This document shows positions 27,326-37,466 of a stretch of 37,466 nt of DNA, piece after piece (positions within the stretch are counted from its first letter, which is position 1; every line of letters starts with the position of its first letter). The position numbers and the translations under genes were made by a program. Source of the stretch: an uncultured Bacilli bacterium (lineage in GTDB: Bacteria; Bacillota_I; Bacilli_A; RF39; UBA660); contig CANRDE010000009.1 of NCBI GenBank assembly GCA_947629325.1, positions 1 through 37,466 on the forward strand, in the 5' to 3' direction. Under the pieces are notes generated by a model. It was not told the DNA's origin. It saw only the letters and a program-made list of their open reading frames with translations, and ran no database searches.

Positions 27326-29302
27326 CTACTTTCTATAACTAAATTTAATTAGACCAATGTCTGAATTAATTGCCGTTTTTAAATATTCCAATAATTTCTT
27401 GACACTACAATTTTTGGCTATAGGATATTCAGTCAGGCATCCTCCTGTTAAACTTTTTTGACAAGAACTTATATATTTTAAAAATTCATTAAAATCATTT
27501 TTATGTTGATATATATTATCAATTCTTTCATAAGCATTTTTGTCTGTTATTCCTTTTTTTATGCCAAAAATGGCTTTGTCTAATTCCATTAATTTTTTTT
27601 GAGGCCTATATTTATTAGTTTCACTAACTACAAAATTTAAGTTTGACTCTTTAGTATATTTTTGACATTTTAAATTGATATAATTTATTATTTCATATAT
27701 TAATTTTTCTTGTTGTTCTTTATCACTTTCTATACTTAAAGCACATTCATAAAGGCCAACTAAACCAATATTTAAAATGCCTTTTTTGATAACTTTTCTA
27801 ATTTTTTGCCCTTTTTCTAATTTATCATCATCAATAATATTATTATTAAATATTATCTGGTAATTGTCTCGGTTTTTGTCTCCAATGGTTTCAAAAATCG
27901 ATATTAATGCATTTTTGGCTAAGTCTAATAATTCATCTAATTCGCTATATAAGTTTTTGATGGTGTTATGTGTATATTTTAGCCCTAATCTACCAATATT
28001 GATTGATACTGAACACACAATCATTCGTCCATTTACACAATATTCATCATATATAGAATTTTCAAAGATTCTTTTTCCATCACTAAAATATTCAGCATAA
28101 TTTTCACCATATTTATTATAAGAATTATCAATGAAGGCAAACATAATATTTTTATCTTCAATAACAAGCTCTGCTGCTTTATTTAATAGTTCATTATTAA
28201 AATCTTTTTTTATGTTAAATATTGTGGTCACATTTTCTAATTTATCTAAGCTAGCTAATATTTTTAAATAACTATTATTAATCATTAAACCTTCTATACT
28301 ATCGTTACAACCAATAGTTATAGTATATTTTTTATTTTCTTTATAATTATTATTTAGTGAAATTAGAATTTTTTTCAAATCATTTTCTAAAGATGTTATT
28401 ATAAATTCGGTAGTATCGTTATAACTAATTTCAAATATTTCACTAACGCGTTTATTTAAAATAAAGGAATTAAATATTTCAATGTCAAAATTAATACTTT
28501 CTTCTTTATCAACTATTTCAAAGATTTTTTTAATATTAATATATTCTAAATAACCGGTTATTTCTAAATATTTAGTTAAACAATTTTTAAATTTATTTTT
28601 AAATCTGGTAATAATTAAACTAGTTAAAAGAATATCTAATGAATCTATTGCAATTTCGCCATCTATTTCACTTTTAGCATCTAAAGCTTCAGAAATGAAA
28701 TCGTTGGGAAAAGATTCGTTAATATGTTTTTTAAAAATCATATGTGTTGAAGATAATTTACCTAAATTAAAATAATCTAAATTATGTATATATATGCTTC
28801 CTTCTTCATGGGCTCTAACTAGTTTATTATCTAGCACATAGGTTTTGGTATATTCTGCAGCAATAGTCTTTCCAAAATCTAATAATATTTCATTTGGGTT
28901 GCCATTAAAACTATTTTTATTGGTAGTAATTCTTTCCACTGCTTTGGCAAATTTATGTTGTTGTTTAATGCCAAAGGCTTTTCTAGAAGCCGCTCTTCTA
29001 ATTCTATAATCATTAAAAACATAATAGACATCATTATAACCATTTTCTTTCAATTTAGTTTCGATTATGTCTTGGATGTCCTCGACATTAATTGTTTTTC
29101 TATCACTATAGGTATTATTAATATATTTTAAAACATCTTCATAAACTTTATTAATTTCTTTTTCGGAATTGGTTTGACGAGATTGGTCAAAAGCTTTTTT
29201 AATAGCCAATGCAATTTTGTAATTATTGAATTCAACTCTTTGACCGCTTCTTTTTACTACTACTAAGTCTTTAATTGTAATATCATTAATTAAATCTGAC
29301 AT
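27326..29302 (-). CDS. NrdD-like paralogue with ATP-cone but lacking zinc/glycyl-radical C-terminus
   Basis: ATP-cone VVKRSGQRVEFNNYKIALAIKKAF...INVEDIQDIIETKL; core IGLVGLYECAL aligns to NrdD IGLVGMNEACL; ends FSYRK with no CxxC or RxTGY. Confidence 0.8.
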   Translation of the reverse strand: MSDLINDITIKDLVVVKRSGQRVEFNNYKIALAIKKAFDQSRQTNSEKEINKVYEDVLKYINNTYSDRKTINVEDIQDIIETKLKENGYNDVYYVFNDYRIRRAASRKAFGIKQQHKFAKAVERITTNKNSFNGNPNEILLDFGKTIAAEYTKTYVLDNKLVRAHEEGSIYIHNLDYFNLGKLSSTHMIFKKHINESFPNDFISEALDAKSEIDGEIAIDSLDILLTSLIITRFKNKFKNCLTKYLEITGYLEYINIKKIFEIVDKEESINFDIEIFNSFILNKRVSEIFEISYNDTTEFIITSLENDLKKILISLNNNYKENKKYTITIGCNDSIEGLMINNSYLKILASLDKLENVTTIFNIKKDFNNELLNKAAELVIEDKNIMFAFIDNSYNKYGENYAEYFSDGKRIFENSIYDEYCVNGRMIVCSVSINIGRLGLKYTHNTIKNLYSELDELLDLAKNALISIFETIGDKNRDNYQIIFNNNIIDDDKLEKGQKIRKVIKKGILNIGLVGLYECALSIESDKEQQEKLIYEIINYINLKCQKYTKESNLNFVVSETNKYRPQKKLMELDKAIFGIKKGITDKNAYERIDNIYQHKNDFNEFLKYISSCQKSLTGGCLTEYPIAKNCSVKKLLEYLKTAINSDIGLIKFSYRK

Positions 29303-29330
29303 TTTAACCACCTATTTTTAACTTAACTAA

Positions 29331-29359
29331 ATAATATCAAAGCCGATACTATGTGTCAA
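29331..29359 (-). promoter_or_regulatory. Promoter (minus strand) TTGACA-N17-TATTAT for the nrd operon
   Basis: Reverse complement of ataata...tgtcaa; about 30 nt upstream of the start. Confidence 0.6.
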
Positions 29360-29732
29360 TGTTTTTTAAAGCAAAAAAATATTTTTTTGAAAAAACATTT
29401 TTTTAAAAGTTGAAAAAAATTGTTTAAAAAAACATTTTGACATGAAAAAACCTTATATTATGGGCACTTTTAAATTGAAATAGCGTTTTTACTCAGGAAA
29501 AATTGGATTAACATTTTTTTACATGTCTATTTTTTGAAAAAATTATGATTTGTTTTTTTAGCTTTTTTTACTAGTTTAAAACGTGAATTTATAAAGGCAC
29601 TTGGTAAAAATCTTTTTGAAAAATATAGGCAGTTTTAGGCTTTTTAAGCCTCTTTAGGAGAATATTTAATAATTATTATATTTATTTTTTTTTAAAATTG
29701 TGATAAGGTAATCTAAAGAAAAGGAGAGTTTT

Positions 29733-30989
29733 ATGATACCATTTAAAAGAGCAAATATACTAATCCCCAAAAATGTGGATATGACAAAGTGGAGTGTTGT
29801 AGCTTGTGATCAATATACAAGTGAACCTGAATATTGGAAGGAAGTAGAAGAAATTGTTGGCGATGCACCTTCTACTCTAAGAATTACCTTACCAGAAATT
29901 TTTTTGGAAGATGCTGATGTTGATGATAAAATTGCGAAAATAAATACAACAATGAAAGAATATTTAGATCAAGATCTTTTTACAGAACTGCCAAATACAA
30001 TGTTATATATTGAAAGAAAACAAAGTGATGGTAGAGTTAGAGAAGGATTAATAGGAATGATTGATTTAGAGGATTATTCTTATGAACAAGGGTCAAGTTC
30101 TTTAATAAGGGCTACAGAAAAAACTGTAATTGAGAGAATACCCCCTAGACTTAAAGTAAGAGATAACGCTTATTTAGAATTACCTCATATAATGATTCTA
30201 ATTGATGATGATAAAAAAGAAATAATTGAAAATTTGAAAAATGAAGTCACAGAAAATGATAAAGTTTATGATTTTGACTTGATGAAAAAAGGTGGCCACA
30301 TAACTGGCTATAAATTAAGTGACAAAAGTATAGATAATGTATTAAATCATTTAGAAGCGTTAAGTAATAAAGAAAATTTTGAACAAAAATATAATGTTCA
30401 TGATAAAGGCGTTTTATTATTCGCCATGGGCGATGGAAATCATTCATTAGCCACTGCCAAAACAAAATATGAAAATTTAAAGAAAACAATGAGTGAAGAA
30501 GAGTACTTAAATCATCCGGCTAGATATGCTTTGGTTGAACTTGTAAATCTACATAGTGATGCTTTAGAATTTGAAGCAATTCATCGTGTTATTTTTGATA
30601 CAGATGTAAATGATTTAATAGATTCATTATATAAATATTATGATATAAATGAAAATGGGGAAGGCCAAGAATTTGAGTTAGTTACTGAATCAATGGATAA
30701 AAAATTATATATTTCTAACCCTAAATCTAATATTGTAGTTGGATCAATTCAAATGTTTTTAGATGAATATTTAAAAAATAATAAAGGAAAAATTGATTAT
30801 ATTCATGGTGACGATACAACTAGAACAATGGGTAAAGAAAAAGGAAATGTGGGAATATTGTTTAAACCAATGTTAAAAAGCGAATTATATAAAACCGTTA
30901 TATTAGATGGCGCCCTTCCACGAAAAACATTCTCAATGGGTCACAGTTATGATAAAAGATATTATTTAGAAGCAAGAAAAATAAAATAA
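29733..30989 (+). CDS. DUF1015 family protein
   Basis: VVACDQYTSEPEYW, RATEKTVIERIPPRLKVR, MGDGNHSLATAK. Confidence 0.85.
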   Translation: MIPFKRANILIPKNVDMTKWSVVACDQYTSEPEYWKEVEEIVGDAPSTLRITLPEIFLEDADVDDKIAKINTTMKEYLDQDLFTELPNTMLYIERKQSDGRVREGLIGMIDLEDYSYEQGSSSLIRATEKTVIERIPPRLKVRDNAYLELPHIMILIDDDKKEIIENLKNEVTENDKVYDFDLMKKGGHITGYKLSDKSIDNVLNHLEALSNKENFEQKYNVHDKGVLLFAMGDGNHSLATAKTKYENLKKTMSEEEYLNHPARYALVELVNLHSDALEFEAIHRVIFDTDVNDLIDSLYKYYDINENGEGQEFELVTESMDKKLYISNPKSNIVVGSIQMFLDEYLKNNKGKIDYIHGDDTTRTMGKEKGNVGILFKPMLKSELYKTVILDGALPRKTFSMGHSYDKRYYLEARKIK

Positions 30990-31011
30990 TTAATATTTTA
31001 TGAAAATGATA

Positions 31012-31031
31012 GCACACTTTGTGCTTTTTTC
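31012..31031 (+). terminator. Terminator after DUF1015 gene
   Basis: AGCACACTTTGTGCTTTTTT. Confidence 0.7.
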
Positions 31032-31122
31032 ATGCCTTTTTAAACATTTTCTGAAGTTTGATTTAAAATGAAATTAAATAATTTTACCATTATATAACCA
31101 TATTAATATTAAGGAGCAAAAT

Positions 31123-32640
31123 ATGAAAAAGAAAAAATTGCTAATAATTGGGAGTGCTGGGTTTTTAATTATTTTATTTTTGTTGTTAATACTTAATAGG
31201 TTTAATAAAATTAATAGTAGTAGAAGTATAAAATATGAAAGCAAAAAACTAACTTATCAAATAATTGATTCAAAAAATTCATGTGATGAAAAGAAAAACC
31301 TTATTTTTGAAGATAAAGAATATAAATATTATCTTCCTTGTAGTAAAAAAGAAGAAATAATAATAAAATTTTCTAATGGAGATGAATATACTTTGAAAGA
31401 AATTTTAGATAAAAATATTATTTCTTTAGATGATTTAGTAAAAAAAGGTTTAAATGTTGAAAAAGAAGCAGTTTTCAACAATCAAAATTCTACTTTTTCC
31501 CCATCATCATCAAATACTAACGAAGAAAAAGAAATAAAGGAAGACGATAAATTAATTTTAAATATAAAAGAAATTCAAAATTATAATAAAGGAATAAAAA
31601 GAAAGGCTGATATGGTCTATGATTTAGACACAATTAAAGAACTGTCAAAAACTGAAGTTTTAAATTATATAATGGCTTATGAAATGCCAAATTTACCAAA
31701 ATATAATGGTAATGATGAATTAACTTTAGAAAATACCCAAGAAATTTTAGCCAATCGTAACCTAGACGATATCTCTGATGTTACCAAAGTCATAAACGGA
31801 ATAATTGTTGAAAGAGCCAATTTAAGAAGTTTTCCCACTAATATTCATTTTTATGATTCTCAAAACGTCATGGATTTTGACAGATTGCAGGAGACGGAAT
31901 TGCATGTTAATACACCAGTTATAATTTTGCATGAGAGTAAAGATCATGAATGGAATTTTGTTATCAGTCCTTTTTATGCTGGTTGGGTTCTAAAGAAATC
32001 TATTGCCTATGCGACAGATGATGATATATCTTTTTTCACTAATAATGCTAATTTTGGTATCATTATTGAGCCTCTCGTAAGAGTTGGCGATGTCGATCTT
32101 GATATGAGTGTTAAATTACCTTATGTGGGAGAAAATTCTACTGAATATCAACTAATAATTCCGGGAAAAGATGCCAAAGGCAATGTTGTGCGAAAAGATA
32201 TTTCAATTTTAAAAAAATATTTAAGTATTGGCTATTTACCATATACCAAGAATAATGTTTATAAACAGGCCCAAAAATATTTAGGACATAATTATAGTTG
32301 GGGTGGAATGGATAATGGTGTCGATTGTTCTAGTTTTATCAGTAATGTATATCGAACATTTGGGTTTTATTTTCCCAGAAATACATCTAGTCAAAATAAA
32401 AGCGTTGGCAATGTTACTAATTTAGCGGAATTGACTCCTAGGGAAAAATTACAAGTAATTAAAAATACAAATCCCAGTCTTTTGTTTCAAAATGGTCATG
32501 TAATGTTATATTTAGGAACGGACAATGATAAACATTTAATTATTCATGCCTCGGGTAGTGAAATGAAAGTAGTAATTACTGAATTAAGTTTAAATTCTAA
32601 TTATTTAAAAAACATAAATAAATTAGTAACCATTTATTAG
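31123..32640 (+). CDS. SH3-domain NlpC/P60 peptidoglycan hydrolase, membrane anchored
   Basis: YLGHNYSWGGMDNGVDCSSFISNVYRTFGFYFPRNTSSQ...NGHVMLYLG...IIHASG (Cys/His catalytic motifs). Confidence 0.88.
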   Translation: MKKKKLLIIGSAGFLIILFLLLILNRFNKINSSRSIKYESKKLTYQIIDSKNSCDEKKNLIFEDKEYKYYLPCSKKEEIIIKFSNGDEYTLKEILDKNIISLDDLVKKGLNVEKEAVFNNQNSTFSPSSSNTNEEKEIKEDDKLILNIKEIQNYNKGIKRKADMVYDLDTIKELSKTEVLNYIMAYEMPNLPKYNGNDELTLENTQEILANRNLDDISDVTKVINGIIVERANLRSFPTNIHFYDSQNVMDFDRLQETELHVNTPVIILHESKDHEWNFVISPFYAGWVLKKSIAYATDDDISFFTNNANFGIIIEPLVRVGDVDLDMSVKLPYVGENSTEYQLIIPGKDAKGNVVRKDISILKKYLSIGYLPYTKNNVYKQAQKYLGHNYSWGGMDNGVDCSSFISNVYRTFGFYFPRNTSSQNKSVGNVTNLAELTPREKLQVIKNTNPSLLFQNGHVMLYLGTDNDKHLIIHASGSEMKVVITELSLNSNYLKNINKLVTIY

Positions 32641-32706
32641 TAACAAGTGTTGTTAAAAAAAGAAATATTAGTTATAATAACTTTATAAAGGAAGAAAAAT
32701 TATAAT

Positions 32707-33766
32707 ATGGATTTAGAAATTTTAAAAGACAAATTACATTCCATTGGGAGGTCACTTTGACATTTCAGCTTTAAAAGAAAGATTAGAAATTTTAGAGCAA
32801 GAAATAAATAAAGAAAATTTTTGGGACGATTATGAAAATGCCAATAAAATAAATAAAGAATATCAAATTCTCAAAAAGAAAATATTAAATTATACTAGTT
32901 TAGAAGAAACATTAGATGCATTAGAATTATTAAAAAGTGAATTAACGTTAGATGAATTTAATAAAGAATTGAACAATTTGAATTTTACTATTGAACAATT
33001 AGATAAAGAAAGAAATTTAAATGGAGAATATGATTATTTAAATTGTTATCTGGAAATTCATCCTGGAGCCGGGGGAACGGAATCTTGCGATTGGGCCAGC
33101 ATGCTTTTGCGAATGTATGAGCGTTTTTGTCTAAAGAATAATTATGGCTTCAAAAAAATATATGTTAATGAAGGAGAAGAGGCAGGAATTAAATCGGCCC
33201 TAGTATTAATTAATGGGGAAAATGCATACGGTTATTTAAAACATGAGAGCGGAGTTCATCGCTTAGTAAGAATTTCTCCGTTTGATGCTGGAAGAAGAAG
33301 ACATACCTCCTTTGCATCGGTTACTGTAACTCCGGAATTTGAAGGCGTTCCTAATATTGAAATTAATGAAGCAGATTTAAAAATAGATGTGTATCATTCT
33401 AGTGGAGCTGGAGGGCAATCTGTAAATACCTCAAATTCAGCAGTAAGAATTACGCATTTACCCTCTAAAATAGTGGTGGCCTGTCAAACCGAAAGAAGCC
33501 AGTTAAAAAACAAAGAGATAGCTTTAAAGGTTTTAAAAAATAAGTTATATGAAAAGTATTTGGAAGAAGAAGAGCAAAAAAAGAAAGCCTTAAAAGACAC
33601 ATCTAAAAATATTGAATTTGGTAGTCAAATAAGAAGTTATGTTTTAGAACCTTATAAATTAGTAAAAGACTATCGTAGTAATTATGAAAGTAATGACCCT
33701 GACAAAATCTTAGATGGTGATATTTTTAGTATGTTAGATTTTAATTTAAAAAATATTAAAAAGTAA
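32707..33766 (+). CDS. prfB: Peptide chain release factor 2, expressed via programmed +1 frameshift at CTT TGA C
   Basis: Short zero-frame ATG GAT TTA GAA ATT TTA AAA GAC AAA TTA CAT TCC ATT GGG AGG TCA CTT TGA; +1 frame continues DISALKERLE...; GGQ motif SSGAGGQSVNTSNSAVRITHLP. Confidence 0.95.
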
Positions 33767-33841
33767 CTAAATTTGTGATATTTTTGTGATATTTCTTGCT
33801 AAATATGAACTATTTGGATAAAATAAAAAACAGTGATATTT

Positions 33842-35182
33842 ATGAAAGAGGCACTTATTTTTTTAGAAAGTCTATTAAATAATAATGATACTATTGTAGT
33901 TGGGGTTTCAGGTGGCCCTGATTCTATGTGTCTTCTAAGTCTTTTAATTTCACTACGAGCAAAATTAAATTTGCATATTATTTGTGCTCATATTAATCAT
34001 GGATTAAGAAGAGAAAGCCTTAAAGAAGCTAAGTTTGTGGAAAACTATTGTGTCGCTAATAATATAATTTTTGAATATATGAAAATAACTGGTTATACTC
34101 AAAATAAATTTACAGAGCAAGAAGCAAGAAGTAAAAGATATGATTTTTTTGCCAAACTTGTAAAAAAATATCAGGCCCAATATTTAATGACCGCTCATCA
34201 TGGTAATGACTTGGAAGAAACAATCTTAATGCGAATTGTACGAGGTAGTAATCTTAAAGGTTATATAGGAATTCCTCAAATAAATAGGAATAAAGAATAT
34301 ATATTAGTAAGACCGCTTTTAATGGTTAATAAAAACCAAATTTTACAATATTTAAAAACAAATAATATTAAATATTGCCTTGATAAATCTAATAATAATT
34401 GTAATTATACTAGAAACAGATTTAGGAAACAAATGTTACCATTTCTCGAAAAGGAAGATGAAAACGTTCATTTAAAATTTTTAAAATTTAGTGAAGAGTT
34501 AAATGAATACCACACTTACATTAACGAACTTATCAAACCCAAAGTTAATAAAATTTATCAAGATGAAAAAATCAATTTATTAGAATTAAATAAAGAAGAT
34601 GAATTTATCCAGAAAAAAATTATAGAATATGTTATAGAAATAATCCAACAACAAGAAATATTTAATATTAATGATAAAAATATCAATGCCATTTTAAATT
34701 TAATCAAGGAAAAAGGCAACAAGCAAATAAGTTTAGCTGATAATTTTATTGCTCGCAAAAGTTATGATTATTTATATATAGAAAAAAATAATAAAGAAAA
34801 AGGCTACAGATATGAATTTAATAATCAGATAAAAATCTTAGACAAATATGTTATTAAGAAAATTGCCAACACTCATGAAAAAAGTAATTTTATTATTAGA
34901 TTAAATAGCCAGGAGATAAAATTACCATTGTTTGTTAGGACCGTTCAAAATGGTGATAAAATTAAAGTTAAAAATTTGAATGGCAATAAAAAAGTTAATG
35001 ATATTTTTATTGATAATAAGATAGATTTAATAAAAAGAAAGACTTATCCTTTAGTCGTAGACAATGAAAATACGATAATTTGGGTACCAGGAATAAAAAA
35101 ATCAATATTTGATAAAGAAATTTTTGAAAAGTATGATATAATACTTAAGTACATGGAGGAAAAAGATGAATACACAAAATAA
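33842..35182 (+). CDS. tilS: tRNA(Ile)-lysidine synthase
   Basis: VGVSGGPDSMCLLSLL (SGGxDS), AHINHGLRRES, MTAHHGNDLEET. Confidence 0.95.
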   Translation: MKEALIFLESLLNNNDTIVVGVSGGPDSMCLLSLLISLRAKLNLHIICAHINHGLRRESLKEAKFVENYCVANNIIFEYMKITGYTQNKFTEQEARSKRYDFFAKLVKKYQAQYLMTAHHGNDLEETILMRIVRGSNLKGYIGIPQINRNKEYILVRPLLMVNKNQILQYLKTNNIKYCLDKSNNNCNYTRNRFRKQMLPFLEKEDENVHLKFLKFSEELNEYHTYINELIKPKVNKIYQDEKINLLELNKEDEFIQKKIIEYVIEIIQQQEIFNINDKNINAILNLIKEKGNKQISLADNFIARKSYDYLYIEKNNKEKGYRYEFNNQIKILDKYVIKKIANTHEKSNFIIRLNSQEIKLPLFVRTVQNGDKIKVKNLNGNKKVNDIFIDNKIDLIKRKTYPLVVDNENTIIWVPGIKKSIFDKEIFEKYDIILKYMEEKDEYTK

Positions 35183-37145
35183 TAATAGAGTAAAAAATAC
35201 ATTACCATATTTAATATTATTTGGCGTTATAATAGTAGTATTAATAATATTACAATTCCAAGGTAACACTGTTAACAAACTAACTACAGGAGAATTGTTA
35301 CAAGAAATTAAGAAAGATAATGTTACAGAAATTACTATAACTCCAAATAGTGGGGAATCTGTTTACTATGTTGAAGGTAAACTAAAAGGATATAAAGAAG
35401 GAGAAAGTTTCAAAACTAAGTTAATAGAATCAGAAGTTGAAACAATTTCTCAATATGTAGAAAAAAACAATATTAAAGAATATGATACTAAAAGTGATCC
35501 TGGAAGTAGTACATTCTTATATATAGTTGTTAATGTTTTGCCTTTTGTTTTAATGGTAGTACTAGGTTATGTACTTATTAAAAAATTAGCTATGTCAAAT
35601 AAAAATTCTGTTGATTTCGGCAGAAGTAGAGCTAGACTTAGTAACGATTCAGATAAAAAAAGCTTTAAAGATGTGGCTGGGTTGACTGAAGAAAAACAAG
35701 AAGTTGAAGAATTAATAGATTTTTTAAAAAATCCGAAAAAATTTCAAAAATTAGGAGCTAGAATACCAAAAGGTGTTTTATTAGTAGGCCCTCCTGGAAC
35801 AGGTAAAACATTACTTGCTAAAGCGGTAGCTGGCGAAGCCAATGTTCCTTTCTTTTACATAAGTGGATCAGACTTTGTAGAATTGTTTGTTGGTGTTGGA
35901 GCATCACGTGTTCGTGATATGTTTAAAGAAGCCAAAAGAAGTGCTCCTTGTCTAATATTTATTGATGAAATAGATGCTGTTGGTAGACAAAGAGGAACTG
36001 GTTTAGGTGGCGGTCATGATGAACGTGAGCAAACATTAAATCAATTATTAACAGAAATGGATGGTTTTGGCGAAAACGAAGGAATCATCATTATTGCTGC
36101 TACAAACAGACCTGATGTTCTTGACCCAGCTTTACTTCGTCCTGGTCGTTTTGATAGACAAGTAACTATAAATTTACCTGATGCCAAAGCCCGTGAGCAA
36201 ATTTTAAAGGTTCATGCCAAAAATAAAATTTTAGATAAATCAGTTAATATTAAAAATTTAAGTTTAAGAACTCCTGGATTTAGTGGAGCCGACTTGGAAA
36301 ATTTACTTAATGAAGCTGCTTTGCTTGCAGTACGTCGTAATAAACCGGCGATATCAATGAATGAAATAGATGAAGCTACGGATAGAGTTTTAATGGGCCC
36401 TGCTAAAACATCTAGACAAATAACAGAAAAAGAAAAGAAATTAGTCTCTATTCATGAAGCGGGCCATGCTGTTATTGGTATTAAATTAGAAGACGCTAAT
36501 GAAGTTCATAAAATCACAATCATTCCAAGAGGAATGGCTGGTGGCTATACAATGATGTTACCAAAAGAAGAAAAAATGATGGTAGCAACTAAAAAAGAAT
36601 TATTAGCACAAATTACGGGGTTACTAGGGGGAAGAGTTAGTGAAGAGATATTCTTAAAAGAAATTTCTACTGGTGCGAGCGATGACTTTAAAAAAGCTAC
36701 AAATATTGCCCGGAGCATGGTTACTGAATATGGAATGAGTGATCTTGGACCAATGCAATATGAAGAACAACAAGGTAGTGTTTTCTTAGGAAGAGATTAT
36801 GGTAAAGCTAAAAACTTTAGTGATCAAGTAGCGCTTGAAATAGATAGAGAAACTAGAAAAATAATTGAAGAGTGTTATGAAAAAGCAAAAGAAATAATTA
36901 AAAATAATGAAGCTCTAATTATGTTATTAAGTGAAGCTTTAATGAAATATGAAACTTTAACTAAAGAGCAAATTGAATACATTGTTGAAAATGGTGATAT
37001 CAACTTTGATATTAAAGAAGAGGAACCAGAATCTGTTGAAACCATTGATGATTTAAAAGAAAAAGCAAAAGAATTAAAAATTAAAGGATATACAAAAATG
37101 ACAAAAGAAGAGCTTGAAAAGGCAATTCAAGGAAAGGATGAATAA
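35166..37145 (+). CDS. ftsH: ATP-dependent zinc metalloprotease FtsH
   Basis: [40 protein letters not shown]. Confidence 0.98.
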   Translation: MNTQNNNRVKNTLPYLILFGVIIVVLIILQFQGNTVNKLTTGELLQEIKKDNVTEITITPNSGESVYYVEGKLKGYKEGESFKTKLIESEVETISQYVEKNNIKEYDTKSDPGSSTFLYIVVNVLPFVLMVVLGYVLIKKLAMSNKNSVDFGRSRARLSNDSDKKSFKDVAGLTEEKQEVEELIDFLKNPKKFQKLGARIPKGVLLVGPPGTGKTLLAKAVAGEANVPFFYISGSDFVELFVGVGASRVRDMFKEAKRSAPCLIFIDEIDAVGRQRGTGLGGGHDEREQTLNQLLTEMDGFGENEGIIIIAATNRPDVLDPALLRPGRFDRQVTINLPDAKAREQILKVHAKNKILDKSVNIKNLSLRTPGFSGADLENLLNEAALLAVRRNKPAISMNEIDEATDRVLMGPAKTSRQITEKEKKLVSIHEAGHAVIGIKLEDANEVHKITIIPRGMAGGYTMMLPKEEKMMVATKKELLAQITGLLGGRVSEEIFLKEISTGASDDFKKATNIARSMVTEYGMSDLGPMQYEEQQGSVFLGRDYGKAKNFSDQVALEIDRETRKIIEECYEKAKEIIKNNEALIMLLSEALMKYETLTKEQIEYIVENGDINFDIKEEEPESVETIDDLKEKAKELKIKGYTKMTKEELEKAIQGKDE

Positions 37146-37146
37146 T

Positions 37147-37365
37147 ATGTTAGAAAATATATTATTAATTATATCAATTTTGCTAATCGCTATAGTATTG
37201 TTGCAAGGAAATAAAGCTACTGATTCTGGTGGCATTATAACCGGAGGCAATCAAGAATTGTTTCAAAACATGAAAGAAAGAGGAGCAGAATTATTTATAA
37301 CTAGAATGACTTATATTTTGGGTTTATTATTTTTTGGAATTTCTTTCGTAATATTCTTAATATAA
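37147..37365 (+). CDS. secG: Preprotein translocase subunit SecG
   Basis: Two TM segments, LLQGNKATDSGGIITGGNQELF; C-terminal ITRMTYILGLLFFG. Confidence 0.8.
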   Translation: MLENILLIISILLIAIVLLQGNKATDSGGIITGGNQELFQNMKERGAELFITRMTYILGLLFFGISFVIFLI

Positions 37366-37370
37366 TGTTA

Positions 37371-37397
37371 AAAAGAAGGCACTGCCTTCTTTTTTTA
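37371..37397 (+). terminator. Terminator after secG
   Basis: AAGAAGGCACTGCCTTCTTTTTTT. Confidence 0.8.
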
Positions 37398-37466
37398 ATT
37401 GTAATTTCAAGCGCACCATTTATTAAGATTTTAACATAAGGAAAAAATTTGTCAAACTTTCTTTTG

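Overview
The window is chromosomal DNA from a very AT-rich, probably spore-forming Firmicute (Bacilli/Mollicutes-like by gene content; lineage is inferred). Both flanks are core genes in partly Bacillus-like order. Left block: class A PBP (-), DUF1934 (missed by the ORF track, apparent ATA start), rpoE, CDF transporter, prfA, prmC, spoIIR, ytaF/mntP-like, a Cys-repeat membrane protein, murA, SGNH protein, rpmE, rpiB, DUF1146, spoIID, spoIIQ-like, a degenerate actin/MreB-like ORF, csp, hpf, secA. Right block: DUF1015, SH3-NlpC/P60, prfB (programmed +1 frameshift), tilS, ftsH, secG. Between secA and prfB, normally neighbours, lies about 15.5 kb. It contains: (i) a decayed island at the secA 3' end, with three copies of the secA SEC-C tail/stop/downstream sequence, TTTGCAAA-type iterons, a tyrosine-integrase relic, a frameshifted aminoacyl-tRNA-synthetase fragment and two orphan ORFs, one with an HEINH motif; (ii) a metallophosphoesterase and a collagen-like protein; (iii) a minus-strand operon of nrdD-like pseudoenzyme, nrdG, nrdD with a glutaredoxin-like tail, and trxB. 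The best leads are the secA 3'-end attachment site, whose downstream copy differs from secA only at synonymous positions, and the ATP-cone NrdD paralogue lacking the zinc/glycyl-radical C-terminus. No tRNA, rRNA or CRISPR array was recognised. All family calls come from reading the sequence; no database searches were run.
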